DNA of 64,000 nt from Cyclonatronum proteinivorum (GTDB taxonomy: Bacteria > Bacteroidota > Rhodothermia > Balneolales > Cyclonatronaceae). The notes under the pieces are model-generated. The model did not search any database and had not been told where the DNA came from. It saw only the letters and a list, made by a program, of their open reading frames with translations. Shown here piece by piece: positions 8,461-17,690 of the stretch (the first letter of the stretch is position 1; each line of letters starts with the position of its first letter). The position numbers and the translations under genes are program-made. Where the stretch lies: NCBI RefSeq assembly GCF_003353065.1, contig NZ_CP027806.1:310001-374000 (forward strand). Reading direction: 5' to 3'.

Positions 8461-11346
8461 ATGCTTAAGAAGATACTTTCGCTTTCGGCTTTTGTGGTTG
8501 CATACTGCCTGCTCGCTGCAGGAAGTGTACATGCCCAAACCGGAACGCTCTCTGGTACTGTGACCGATGCCACAACCGGTGAGGAGCTCATCGGAGCTAC
8601 TGTACTGGTTCAGGAACTTGGCAGAGGCGCACCTACGAACCTATCGGGTGAATACAGGGTAGAAAATATACCTGTAGGCACCTACACTTTACGGTTTTCA
8701 TTTGTCGGCTACCGTTCACTAACTACAGAAGTTACCATTAGTGAAGGGCCGAATACATTCAACGCTGAACTCAGGTCGGATGCGACCGGTCGGGAAGAAG
8801 TGGTTGTAACCGGTATTGCTTCCCGTACATCACGTGAAATTTCTGAAGTAGCGGTATCCCGTATCGACGCTACTCAGTTTACCGAAAATGTTTCCTTCCA
8901 GGATCTTTCCCAGCTGATCGGCGGCCGTGTTGCCGGTGTTGGCGTGCAGCCTTCCGGTGGTACTGTTGGCTCCGGTGTTCGTTTTAATGTACGCGCAGGC
9001 GGCGGACTTGGAGGGCAGGGTCAGCCTTTAATTTTTGTTGACGGTATCCGCATTGATAATTCCGAAATCGCGGGTCCCGGTCGTGGTGGTCAGGGTGTGG
9101 GAACACTCACAGACCTTAATATGGACGAGGTCGCTTCCATCGATATTCTGAAAGGTCCGGCTGCGGCAGCACTTTACGGTACAAGCGGTTCAAACGGTGT
9201 AGTACTCATTACCACACAGCGCGGTCAGGCACTGGGTGATGCCGGTGGACTTAGCGTAAATGTTCGCACCACACGCGGTATCAGCGAGTTTGGCCGTGAA
9301 AGTCAGACCAGTCAGTTTCTTTCTGAGCAAAGTATTAATGATGTGTTTGAAACAGGCTTACTCGAGCACTACAACGTGAGTGCGCAGGGTGGCTCAGAAT
9401 TCATCCGCTTCTTTACTTCCTACGATCAGCGTCTGGAAGAAGGTATTCTGCCCCGGAACTACATGGACCGCCAGAGCTTCCGCGCCAACTTTGATGCCTT
9501 CCCCCGTGAAGACCTCACCATTGGCGTAAGCGCGGGCTTCACTATGAATGAAATTGCCCTGCCCGATAACGACAACAACGTAATTGGCTACCTCGGTAAC
9601 GTAATTCTCGCACCAGGCGGTGATGACGGCACCTTCGGCTTTACCGCACGGGAAGCCATTGACGCCATCGAAGACATTACCCGTCAGAATCGTTTCCTCG
9701 GTTCGGTAAACCTTCAGTACCGTCCTATCGAAAACCTTGAGCTCAACGCACAGGTTGGTTTCGACGGCTCAAGCCTGCGTCGTGATGAGACCATCCCGCC
9801 GGGCTTCTTTGTAACAGGTCCCGGTACCGCCGGTCAGCGTTACATCCTGAACCGCACCAATGAGCAATTCACCTACGACATCAATGCCCGCTACAGCTAT
9901 GATATCGTTGACGGACTGACTGCATCCAGTGTATTAGGGGCGCAGCTCTTTGAGCGCACCCTTCGCCAGAGCTTCAACCAGAAGCGCGGTTTTGCTTCCG
10001 CCCTGATTTCCAATATTGGTGCCGGTGATGACTTTATCGATGCCAACGAAGGTTTCCTCAATAACCGCGAAGCCGGAATTTTCTTTGAGCAAAACTTCAA
10101 CTACCGCAATCAGTACATTCTGAGCGTAGGTGGTCGTCAGGATTTTGCTGCCTCTATCGGTGAAGAAGCGCCCAACATTTTCTATCCGAAAGCCAGTGTT
10201 GCGGTGCGTTTGGATAACATTCTTGACCTGCCGCCCTCAATTGATTTCCTCAAGCTTCGTGCAGCTTATGGTGAAACCGGTCAGCTGCCCGACTTTAACG
10301 ATGGCGCAGAGCGTCTGTGGGCTGGTCAGAACTCCGCATACGGAACAGGCGGTGTCATTTCTTTCGTGGGTAATCCCGAAATCAAGCCCGAGCGTATTCG
10401 TGAGCTCGAACTTGGTGTAGAAGCAGATTTCCTGGGTCGTTTTGGTCTTGACTTGACTTACTATCAGCTATGGGCGAAGGATTCCATTATCGACTTCCGT
10501 CGTGCTTCTTCAACCGGTGTTACCAACCTCGTGCCCTTTAACGTAGGTGGAGTAGAAGGTCACGGACTTGAGACTACGCTGAGTATCAACGCTTTCGAAT
10601 CACGCGATTTTGGCCTTGATTTCGATGTTGCGTATTCCTACTCATACTCAGAAGTAACAGATCTTGGTGGCGCACAGCCCATTTTTGACGGCTTCAGCGT
10701 ACAGGTGCTTGCAGAAGGTATCGAGCGCTCCGCATTCTTTGTGCAGCGTGTAAACGGCGCGTTGTTTAATGATGATGGTGTCTTCATTGGTGTTGACGCT
10801 GATCCTGAGCGTTCTGCAGTAGGTACTCCCTTTCCGAAGCATACCGGTTCATTTGCCATGAACTTCCGCGCATTCCGCAACCTGAACGTATACGCACTGG
10901 TTGACTGGGCCGCTGATCTCTACATCTACAACAATACCCGCGAGTTCGCCATACAGTTTGGAAATGACCGCGAGTTTGCTGAGCTCAACGAGCGTTTTGC
11001 AGACCTAACCCCCGGTACGGACGAGTACATCGATGTGGCCAACCGTCTTGCCCGTCTCAATACCGCCTTCCCGTACAATCAGGTAGAGCGGGCAGACTGG
11101 CTGAAGCTTCGCGAAGTATCTGTAAGCTACAACTTCAATGAGCTTATTCGCGGCACAGAATTTGGCAACTACATCAACAGCCTTTCAGTTTCTGCCGGTG
11201 GCCGAAACCTGCTTACCAGCACTTTGTACAGCGGCCTCGATCCTGAGGTGAACTTCGACGGCGCAAGAAGCCTGATCCGTGGTCAGGACTTCCTCACCAT
11301 GCCTCCTGCGCGTCAGTTCTTTTTCACCGTATCACTCGGATTTTAA
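8461..11346 (+). CDS. SusC/RagA-type TonB-linked outer membrane transporter (second pair)
   Basis: 961-residue TonB-dependent transporter. It has a signal peptide (residues 1-26, ending SVHAQ), a carboxypeptidase-regulatory-like domain (GTVTDATTGEELIGATV to VGYRSLTTEV, about 28-110), a plug domain (VVVTGIASRTSREISEV, then INVRAGG-type and PLIFVDGIRIDN motifs, AAAALYGTSGSNGVVLITT) and a beta barrel ending FFFTVSLGF. It shares the overall plan of the divergent susC at 4431-7544 but is shorter and clearly a different paralogue. The susD partner follows 18 bases downstream, indicating one operon. Substrate unknown. Confidence 0.95.
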   Translation: MLKKILSLSAFVVAYCLLAAGSVHAQTGTLSGTVTDATTGEELIGATVLVQELGRGAPTNLSGEYRVENIPVGTYTLRFSFVGYRSLTTEVTISEGPNTFNAELRSDATGREEVVVTGIASRTSREISEVAVSRIDATQFTENVSFQDLSQLIGGRVAGVGVQPSGGTVGSGVRFNVRAGGGLGGQGQPLIFVDGIRIDNSEIAGPGRGGQGVGTLTDLNMDEVASIDILKGPAAAALYGTSGSNGVVLITTQRGQALGDAGGLSVNVRTTRGISEFGRESQTSQFLSEQSINDVFETGLLEHYNVSAQGGSEFIRFFTSYDQRLEEGILPRNYMDRQSFRANFDAFPREDLTIGVSAGFTMNEIALPDNDNNVIGYLGNVILAPGGDDGTFGFTAREAIDAIEDITRQNRFLGSVNLQYRPIENLELNAQVGFDGSSLRRDETIPPGFFVTGPGTAGQRYILNRTNEQFTYDINARYSYDIVDGLTASSVLGAQLFERTLRQSFNQKRGFASALISNIGAGDDFIDANEGFLNNREAGIFFEQNFNYRNQYILSVGGRQDFAASIGEEAPNIFYPKASVAVRLDNILDLPPSIDFLKLRAAYGETGQLPDFNDGAERLWAGQNSAYGTGGVISFVGNPEIKPERIRELELGVEADFLGRFGLDLTYYQLWAKDSIIDFRRASSTGVTNLVPFNVGGVEGHGLETTLSINAFESRDFGLDFDVAYSYSYSEVTDLGGAQPIFDGFSVQVLAEGIERSAFFVQRVNGALFNDDGVFIGVDADPERSAVGTPFPKHTGSFAMNFRAFRNLNVYALVDWAADLYIYNNTREFAIQFGNDREFAELNERFADLTPGTDEYIDVANRLARLNTAFPYNQVERADWLKLREVSVSYNFNELIRGTEFGNYINSLSVSAGGRNLLTSTLYSGLDPEVNFDGARSLIRGQDFLTMPPARQFFFTVSLGF

Positions 11347-11364
11347 TCATAGGAGAACCAGAAC

Positions 11365-12705
11365 ATGAGAAAATATTTAATTCCCGGAGTCCTGCTTCTG
11401 GTCACAAGCTTTATGCTTGTTGCCTGTGAAGACTGGGTTCTGAGTACAGAAGAACCAATTGATGTAACCGAGGATGTTTTCCTCGATGACCCTGCAGAAA
11501 TTCCGTTTCTGATAACCGGTGTGGAAGCCCGTTTTGCTTTCACCTGGACCCGCCTCGGCCTCATTGCCGACCTTACCGCCGATCAGCTCATTTTTGATGA
11601 GGTGATGGATCTGGCAACCTTCCCGACTTATCGCGATATCGCTAGCAATTTCCGCGGTATTGGTGATCAGACGGCCTTCAGCAACAATACCATCCGGAAC
11701 GCATACAACCCGCTCAACAACTGGCGCCTGCTTTCAGATGACCTGCTTGAGCGTGTGGAGCGCATCGAAAGCGAGCTTTCTGAAGATTTACGCGACCGCG
11801 CTCTCTTCACCGGAAACTTCTACGGTGCCCTCGCCCGCTACATGATCGGTTTCTACTTCGAAGATTTCGCCTGTGGTGAAAATGCGGCTATCGGAACGGA
11901 TGGCAGAAGCTGTATTGATCAGTTTGGTGCGCCCATTGACCGCAGCCCGGTTATCCGTGCCGCTGATATGGCTGTAAACGAAGTGCTGCCGCGCCTTGCT
12001 GCCGCTGAGGCGTTTGCGACCCCGGAAGAAGTCCGTATCATCAACACTTTGCGCGCACGCATGCATCTGATTCTGGGTAACTACGCAGAGTCTTTTGCAG
12101 CCGCTCAAAACGGCATGGAGCCCGGCGATGATCCCTTCCGGAGCCTGCATAGCGTACAGGCCGCTAACGAATACTTCTTCGCTGCCGGCGACGGCCGTAT
12201 TCAGGTCATCCCTGACTACCGCTTTGCGCAGTACGTAGAAGACAATCCGGAAGAAGCTGCACGGGTTCGCATTCGTCAGGCGCCGGCTGGCATCGTAAAC
12301 GTGGATGAGCCCCGCTTCCAGCAGGATATGTACCCGACACAGGCTTCGCCAATGGATTTCCTCACCTGGCAGGAAAACCACCTCATCCTTGCTGAGCTCG
12401 CAGCCCTGCATGGTCAGGCCGGTGACGCCCTCGCGCTGGTAAACGAAGTTCGCGACTCCCACGGCATAAGCCCGCTTGCGGGTCCCGTAACGCAGCAGGT
12501 CATTATTGAAGAGCGCGACAAAGAGCTCTTCCTGCAGGGCCTCCGCATCTTCGACCTCCTCCGTTTCGGCATCTGGCCCGCTGAAGTTAAGGGTACGCCC
12601 GGCTTCGGCCTTACCGGTCAGCCCGTAGGTGCCTGGAGAGGAATCCCCATCCAGAACGATGAGCGGAACGACAACCCCTGTATCGCCAACCCGGATAACT
12701 GCTAA
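11365..12705 (+). CDS. SusD-like outer membrane lipoprotein
   Basis: 446 residues with a lipoprotein signal (lipobox LVAC, cysteine at residue 21), then an all-helical SusD-like body. Visible landmarks are NTIRNAYNPLNNWRLLSDDLLERV, the RALFTGNFYGALARYMIGFYF helix, LRARMHLILGNYAESFAAA (TPR-like), LTWQENHLILAELAALHGQ and the C-terminal IIEERDKELFLQGLRIFDLLRFG block. It is more divergent than the SusD at 3048-4403. It is cotranscribed with the upstream susC (18-base gap) and followed by a strong terminator. Assignment to the family is confident; the ligand is not predictable. Confidence 0.88.
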   Translation: MRKYLIPGVLLLVTSFMLVACEDWVLSTEEPIDVTEDVFLDDPAEIPFLITGVEARFAFTWTRLGLIADLTADQLIFDEVMDLATFPTYRDIASNFRGIGDQTAFSNNTIRNAYNPLNNWRLLSDDLLERVERIESELSEDLRDRALFTGNFYGALARYMIGFYFEDFACGENAAIGTDGRSCIDQFGAPIDRSPVIRAADMAVNEVLPRLAAAEAFATPEEVRIINTLRARMHLILGNYAESFAAAQNGMEPGDDPFRSLHSVQAANEYFFAAGDGRIQVIPDYRFAQYVEDNPEEAARVRIRQAPAGIVNVDEPRFQQDMYPTQASPMDFLTWQENHLILAELAALHGQAGDALALVNEVRDSHGISPLAGPVTQQVIIEERDKELFLQGLRIFDLLRFGIWPAEVKGTPGFGLTGQPVGAWRGIPIQNDERNDNPCIANPDNC

Positions 12706-12785
12706 ATATCTGCGTTGAGCTGAACTAATCTGTTTACGAGAGCCCGTGTCTTGTACAAAGCACGGGTTCCCGTATCTCTAAAAGA

Positions 12786-12840
12786 AAATTAAAAAGCCGG
12801 ATGAACCCCATAAGCGGGATCATCCGGCTTTTTAATTTTT
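12786..12840. terminator. Strong bidirectional terminator after second susCD operon
   Basis: A perfect 20-base inverted repeat: arms 12786-12805 and 12821-12840, core AAAAGCCGGATGA / TCATCCGGCTTTT, with T-run and A-run on opposite sides. It ends the second susCD operon. Confidence 0.92.
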
Positions 12841-12996
12841 GGGTATATCGCCAGCATATAAAATATTGCCTGTATTGGTCATGAGCGCGGCAACTTCATT
12901 AAAATTAAATATATCTGTAATGGCACAAGCTGTAGCATGACCCCAAACTGATTTATATTCCGAAATCAGTTCTCATCTGTTTATACTTTTAGAAGA

Positions 12997-13149
12997 TTAA
13001 CCCGCATTATTCACTTCGTGGGAATCGCTTCGCTCAGTGCGCAGCGTCTGTATTGCACCCAAATGTGAGTAACCTAAGCTTTTCACTAAGCTAAATTTAA
13101 ACTTTGACCTACGTAATAAACCCCTTTCAATGTGAATAATGCGGGTTAA
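12997..13149. mobile_element. MITE family 1, copy A (short form)
   Basis: 153-base non-coding element bounded by an 18-base perfect terminal inverted repeat, TTAACCCGCATTATTCAC on the left and its complement on the right. The interior matches copies C and D (a CGCTTCGCTCAGTGCGCAG-type block, then CACTAAGCTAAATTTAAACT) but lacks the hairpin arm with GGGTACCTAAGTACCC. It sits between the susCD terminator and the thioredoxin-fold gene. The 12841-12996 stretch to its left shows nothing recognisable. Confidence 0.85.
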
Positions 13150-13260
13150 ATTTCAACAGCTCATAAACGACTGTCGGAAACTCATCCCTGAATAAAGTAT
13201 TTTCAAGTGAACGAGCATCGTGTCTCATTTTAAAGTCAAGCTTGCGAATCCAATGCATTC

Positions 13261-14667
13261 ATGAAAAAATTGCGGAATGTATATTTAACCGGACTAATGG
13301 TGCTGCTGTGCAATACGGCGGCCTTGTCACAATCTGTTTCGGGAAACCTGAGCGCGCATGCGGGTGAAGAGCTGCAGCTTGAGGGGTTTCGCGGACTCGA
13401 AACCTATGAAATCAGCCGTACGCGGGTTGGTGCGGATGGCAGTTTTTCGCTTCGTTACGATGGGGAGGCGCCCGGTATGGGGCTGCTGATTCCGGCGGAG
13501 GGCGGACCCTTCGTAGTTGTGCTTTCGGGGGAGGACCTCCGGATTGAGGGCGAAGGTTTGTCCGCGCCCGAAACCGTGCAAATAGGCCGCGGGGCCGAAA
13601 ACCTGATCTTTGAGCAGTATGCCGCAGAGCACCCGCGGCGCGAGCAGGCCCTCAGTGCATGGGTTTACCTGAACAGCATGTACCGCGAAGATGCGCTTTT
13701 TGCCCCGCATGTGGCCCCGCGGGAAGCCATTGCTGCGGAGATGGCGCGCATTCGCGCAGAGGATGACGCCTTTCTGGCATCCCTCGATTCCGAAACCTAC
13801 GTTAGCTGGTACCTGCCAGTCCGCCGACTCGTGAGCGCGGTGCCGGTCGTCGCGCAGTTTCGCACCGAGGAGATTCCGGCAACGGTTGCCGCTTTCCGCG
13901 AACTCGATTACACCGATCTCCGCCTACACCGCAGCGGACTCCTGCGCGATGTGCTCGAAAGCCATGTCTGGCTGATTGAAAACAGCGGTCGCAGTCTCGA
14001 TGCGGTTTTTGAAGAGCTGAATGTCTCCTTCCGGATCTTTGCCGAAAACCTCCACACGGACGCTGAGAAATTTAGTCCGCTCGCGGAGTTCATGTTTGAT
14101 CTGCTGGAGCAGCGGAGTTTGTTTGCCTCTTCAGAATATTTCGCAGAACTGCTGCTCTCGGTGTACGACGACCTCCTGAGCCGCCGCCTGCGCGCGAAGC
14201 TGCAAATCTACGGTGAGCTGCGCCTGGGCAGCATCGGTCCCGATTTCGAATTCGGGGAACTCATCCAACGGCCCGAGGGCGTAACAGCGACGCGCCTGAG
14301 CGAGGTCGATGCCGACTATGTGCTGCTGATTTTTGCCGCAGGATGGTGCCCCTTTTGCCGTGAAATGAAGCCCGAGCTGATGGCGCGCTACCCTGGCTGG
14401 CGCGCGCAGGGCGTCGAAGTCGTCATGGTCAGCCTCGATGATGACCCCGACATTTTCGAACAGTACACCCGCGGGATGGATTTCCTGAGCATGACTGATC
14501 TCAAGCGCTGGGAGAGTCCCGCCGCACAGGCCTGGCACGTGTACAGCGTCCCCACATTCTGGCTGCTCGACCGCAACCGGCGGATCATCCTCAAACCCAA
14601 CTCGGTCCGGCACATGGACTCCTGGGTGGACTGGCACCTCGTGCAAGGCAACCCGCTACCGCGATGA
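13261..14667 (+). CDS. Exported TlpA-like thioredoxin-fold protein
   Basis: 468 residues with a cleavable signal peptide (about 1-23, ending ALSQ), so it is periplasmic or surface associated. The N-terminal half resembles the beta-rich and helical DUF4369/DUF5106-type extension common in Bacteroidota disulfide proteins. The C-terminal 140 residues are a TlpA/AhpC-type thioredoxin fold with the redox motif WCPFC in FAAGWCPFCREMKPEL, followed by VVMVSLDDD and the cis-proline loop SVPTFWLLD. The likely role is disulfide reduction or peroxide-linked thiol chemistry in the envelope. It stands alone; a MITE lies upstream and a repeat-rich gene-free region downstream. Confidence 0.85.
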   Translation: MKKLRNVYLTGLMVLLCNTAALSQSVSGNLSAHAGEELQLEGFRGLETYEISRTRVGADGSFSLRYDGEAPGMGLLIPAEGGPFVVVLSGEDLRIEGEGLSAPETVQIGRGAENLIFEQYAAEHPRREQALSAWVYLNSMYREDALFAPHVAPREAIAAEMARIRAEDDAFLASLDSETYVSWYLPVRRLVSAVPVVAQFRTEEIPATVAAFRELDYTDLRLHRSGLLRDVLESHVWLIENSGRSLDAVFEELNVSFRIFAENLHTDAEKFSPLAEFMFDLLEQRSLFASSEYFAELLLSVYDDLLSRRLRAKLQIYGELRLGSIGPDFEFGELIQRPEGVTATRLSEVDADYVLLIFAAGWCPFCREMKPELMARYPGWRAQGVEVVMVSLDDDPDIFEQYTRGMDFLSMTDLKRWESPAAQAWHVYSVPTFWLLDRNRRIILKPNSVRHMDSWVDWHLVQGNPLPR

Positions 14668-14728
14668 TGGCCGCCGATTTTGGGGTTCGCAAAGGAGGCA
14701 GAAAATCCCAGCGCGCTGATAATTCTCG

Positions 14729-14821
14729 TATTTTTTTTGGGTAAACTCCGTGAACATCAAGAGTTTGGGCGAAAGGTTCCGGGTTTCCAAACCAAAGATA
14801 TAGGCGTTGCTTTTTTGCAGG
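14729..14821 (+). repeat. Dispersed ~95 bp repeat R2, copy a
   Basis: Imperfect copy of a repeat also found at 49771-49870, 52481-52573 and (first part only) 58116-58160. Shared landmarks in this orientation: a T-run then GGG(GG)AAACTCC, GAACATCA, a middle block around TTCCAAACCAAAGAT, and GCGTTGCTTTTTTGCAG at the end. Non-coding. Confidence 0.65.
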
Positions 14822-15153
14822 TACGCGAGGGTATCCCGCGGATTTCCCGGATCATGCAAGATCTTCGTGGATTTGTTAACAGCGGGAATAAGACGATCTC
14901 CCGCACTTAGCCTACCACCTGCGCTTCATCCCATGTCATTCCGAACGCTTCTCATTTTGCATGGAGCCCTTTGAAGCCACCGGGCTTATCCCGCCCCAAT
15001 ATCCTTCGAAGCATCATGTTAGGAATCTCCCAAAGCCGGATACGGGCGCAATCATAAATCCGGCTCGTTCGGGCTTCCTGCAAAATCCGAAACGTCTCAA
15101 CTCCCTTTGCGCCCTTCGTGCCAAAAACACCAATACCGGAAAACACTGGCACG

Positions 15154-15912
15154 AGCATCGTTTGAAAACATCCGATTTAATACATGCACCTGAATGCACA
15201 GGGCGTACCTACGGCACGCTCATACGTTGGGGCGTTTCCCGGTTTCTACCCACAGGGTGCCCCTACAGGGCACGCAGCACACGATAGCTTTGATCAAAAT
15301 CATAGCTCGTGAACATAAAAATCTGTCCGGCTTTATCCGCACACCGCCCAACCCACAAACAAAAAGCCCTGAAAGGGCGACATACCAAAGCACAGGGTGT
15401 CAACCCTGTGATTAACACACGCCATCAAAAAGAGCCCTGAAAGGGCGGCATACCTCAGATGTCAGAACAACGCCCAAAACCAGATTCAGGCATCGATGAT
15501 ATGCCGCTCTTTCAGAGCTCTTTTTATGTGTGGGCATTTCCTGACTGACCGCAGGGTTGGCACCCTGGGCTATGATATGCCGCCCCGTTGGGGCTATTTG
15601 CCAGATCATGGATCATAAATCGCTTCGATACTTTCCAGCATCTACCCAAATCCCAAATCCACAAAAAACCATTGCGGTAAAACATGAAAGCCGCATTCAA
15701 TTTATACCCAAAATGCTCTGATCCAAAAGCGTCCTGTAGGGACGCCCTGTGGGTAGAAAAACGCCCGCTCCCCCACATAATCCGGGAATGCCGCAGGCAT
15801 GATGTGTCCGTCGGAGACCCCCGAACGGGCATCGTTTGAAAACATCGGATTCCTAACATGTACCTGGATGCACATGGCTTGCCACCCACAGGGTGCCCCT
15901 ACAGGGCACGCT
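15154..15912. repeat. Repeat cluster with direct and inverted copies
   Basis: A gene-free region built from repeated blocks. GCATCGTTTGAAAACATC followed by an ATGCACCTGAATGCACA-like block appears at 15154-15200 and again at 15828-15875. The block CCCACAGGGTGCCCCTACAG appears at 15249-15275 and 15884-15912, with an inverted variant at 15730-15765 (CCTGTAGGGACGCCCTGTGG). AATGCCGCAGGCATG at 15787-15801 is a perfect short palindrome. Such blocks are typical of REP-like families moved by single-domain transposases, but no such transposase gene is in the window. Confidence 0.7.
15362..15600. repeat. REP-like hairpin cluster 1
   Basis: Four hairpin modules in two opposing orientations: AGCCCTGAAAGGGC followed by CACAGGGTGTCAACCCTGTG (15364-15410); AGAGCCCTGAAAGGGCGGCA (15431-15450); the inverted GATATGCCGCTCTTTCAGAG (15498-15517); and GGTTGGCACCCTGGGC with GCCGCCCCGTTGGGGC (15554-15595). 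The same modules recur at 52158-52392. They could act as terminators or mRNA-end protectors, but nothing here is a coding sequence. Confidence 0.75.
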
Positions 15913-16041
15913 GGAGTTTGGCTTTTGCTTGTATTTTTGAGTTTTTCGTAAAAAAATCCCGGTCTATGATGCATATGACCGGATTTTTTAGGATATTATT
16001 GTCTAGTTATATCACTAGATTACTCTTAAATCCTACCGCAT

Positions 16042-16248
16042 ATGGGCTATCCTACCAAAATTCAACGCATCGACCGCAAAGCCAGCCAGCAGTGGTATGT
16101 CAATATGCCTGCCGCCGTGGCTGAAGCTATGGAATTCCAAAAAGGCGAAACCATCGAATGGATCATCGATGACCAGCAGCATATGGTTCTTAAGCGCGAC
16201 GCCAAACTCGTCAGCAGCCTTAAAAAAAAACTGCCTCAAACGCGCTGA
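16042..16248 (+). CDS. Small AbrB/SpoVT-like DNA-binding protein upstream of transposase
   Basis: 68 residues. The pattern IQRIDRKASQQWYVNMPAAVAEAMEFQKGETIEWIIDD resembles the swapped-hairpin AbrB/MazE fold: a short strand, a P-A-A-A helix, then a GETIEW strand. This is a pattern call, not a confirmed family match. It lies 56 bases upstream of the IS4-type transposase on the same strand with no toxin gene, so it is more likely an accessory or regulatory gene of the element than an antitoxin. Its likely role would be to control transposase expression by binding the element's own DNA. Confidence 0.55.
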   Translation: MGYPTKIQRIDRKASQQWYVNMPAAVAEAMEFQKGETIEWIIDDQQHMVLKRDAKLVSSLKKKLPQTR

Positions 16249-16304
16249 CAAGCCAGTTTGACAGCCTGCTCCACGAATCCACTCACAGTAAACTGACGCC
16301 CAAA

Positions 16305-17678
16305 ATGCAAAGACTGGTACACGATCTTGCCTACGGTCTGGTTAATTGTGGCGGTAAGCGCACGCTCACAGGCATGCTGAGCGGTAGCGGCAACCAGTTC
16401 TGTGACTGGACGGCCGCTTACCGGATGTTCAGCAAGCAGCGCTTTGACCCGCAGGACCTGCTGGATGTCAGCCTGCGCCACGGGGTCAGCCTGGCGCCTG
16501 ACAACGCTCCGGTCATTGCCCATATCGACGATACCCTGCTGAAAAAAACAGGACGCAAAGTACATGGTGCGAAATGGCAGCGAGACCCGCTTGGACCCGC
16601 TTTCCACACCAATTTTATCTGGGCACAGCGCTTTGTACAGGCCAGTATCGCCTGCCCGGCCTCTTCGCAGCTTTGTCAGGCACGGAGTATACCGGTGAGT
16701 TTTGTCCATGCGCCCATGCCGGTTAAACCCGGCCGTAATGCGGATCAGCTGCAAAAGGACGCTTACAAAGAAGCTAAAAAGAAAAGCAGGATAAGCTGTG
16801 TTGGCGCAAAGCTGGTGGGTTCATTGCGCCAGCGCCTCAACGAGTTGGGATCAGCCTCACGTCACCTGCTTGTAAGTTTTGATGGGGGGTATACCAATCG
16901 CGAAGTAATCCAAAACTTGCCGGCGCATACAACCTTCATCGGCAGGGTCCGCAAAGACGCTAAAATCTATGATCCACCTGCTGACCAGCCTGACACAGGG
17001 CGGCGGCGCTTGTACGGGGAGCCTAAGTTAACTCCGGACCAGATTCGTACCAGTGATCAGGTAAGCTGGCAGAAGGTCAAAGCTTTCGCGGCAGGCAAGG
17101 AGCACGAGTTTAAATTAAAGGTAGTAGAAAACGTTAAGTGGAAGCCTGCGGGCGGGCACCAGCTACTCAAGCTTATTATTATCAGTCCTCTTGGGTACCG
17201 CTTGGCTAAAGGGGCGAACCTGTTGTACCGTAAACCCGCCTTTCTGATAACCAATGACCTGAAGTTACCGCTGCAAACCCTGCTTCAGGCTTATGTTTGG
17301 CGCTGGGAGATTGAAGTCAACTTTCGAGAGCAGAAAACCCTGATGGGCTGCGGGCAGGCACAGGTGCGCAACCAGCACTCCGCCGAAGGTGTACCTAAGT
17401 TTGTTACAGCGGTGTACAGTCTGTTACTACTTGCCGCTGAACACTGCAGCAGGCAGAATGATCCACCGGTCCAAATGCTGCAACGTGCCAAGTGGTACCC
17501 CGAGAAAGAAAACAGCAGGTGGACGACAGGAGACATTTGTAACCGCTTCAGGGCGGAATACTACAGCAAAGCCATAGGGGTGAGTTTTGACGGCTTCATG
17601 AACAAAAGGTACCGAAAGCAGAACCACCTAAAACTGCTAAACCCGGCTTTATCGGCCATGATTAGCATCAGAACTTAG
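16305..17678 (+). CDS. IS4-superfamily DDE transposase
   Basis: 457-residue cut-and-paste transposase, apparently intact. DDE residues: D75/D76 in IAHIDDTLLKKTG, a second aspartate in LLVSFDGGYTNREV (near residue 194), and the glutamate in YVWRWEIEVNFREQK. The last segment satisfies the Y-(2)-R-(3)-E-(6)-K signature that defines the IS4 superfamily. The C-terminal region is basic (KRYRKQNHLKLLN). The 80 bases after the gene (17691-17770) are nearly identical to one arm of the MITE family in this window, ending in the same terminal sequence; see the separate entry. The subfamily within IS4 is not certain. Confidence 0.9.
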   Translation: MQRLVHDLAYGLVNCGGKRTLTGMLSGSGNQFCDWTAAYRMFSKQRFDPQDLLDVSLRHGVSLAPDNAPVIAHIDDTLLKKTGRKVHGAKWQRDPLGPAFHTNFIWAQRFVQASIACPASSQLCQARSIPVSFVHAPMPVKPGRNADQLQKDAYKEAKKKSRISCVGAKLVGSLRQRLNELGSASRHLLVSFDGGYTNREVIQNLPAHTTFIGRVRKDAKIYDPPADQPDTGRRRLYGEPKLTPDQIRTSDQVSWQKVKAFAAGKEHEFKLKVVENVKWKPAGGHQLLKLIIISPLGYRLAKGANLLYRKPAFLITNDLKLPLQTLLQAYVWRWEIEVNFREQKTLMGCGQAQVRNQHSAEGVPKFVTAVYSLLLLAAEHCSRQNDPPVQMLQRAKWYPEKENSRWTTGDICNRFRAEYYSKAIGVSFDGFMNKRYRKQNHLKLLNPALSAMISIRT

Positions 17679-17690
17679 CCAAACTCCAGA

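Noticed and set aside
15362-15600. Possible CRISPR array
   Set aside because: The repeats are hairpins in opposing orientation with no regular spacer length, and no cas genes are present.
14680-16124. Several short open frames in the repeat-rich region
   Set aside because: They run through palindromes and repeat blocks, and none has recognisable protein character or conserved spacing.
16042-16248. Antitoxin of a toxin-antitoxin pair
   Set aside because: AbrB/MazE-like shape, but no toxin gene lies on either side; the neighbour is a transposase.
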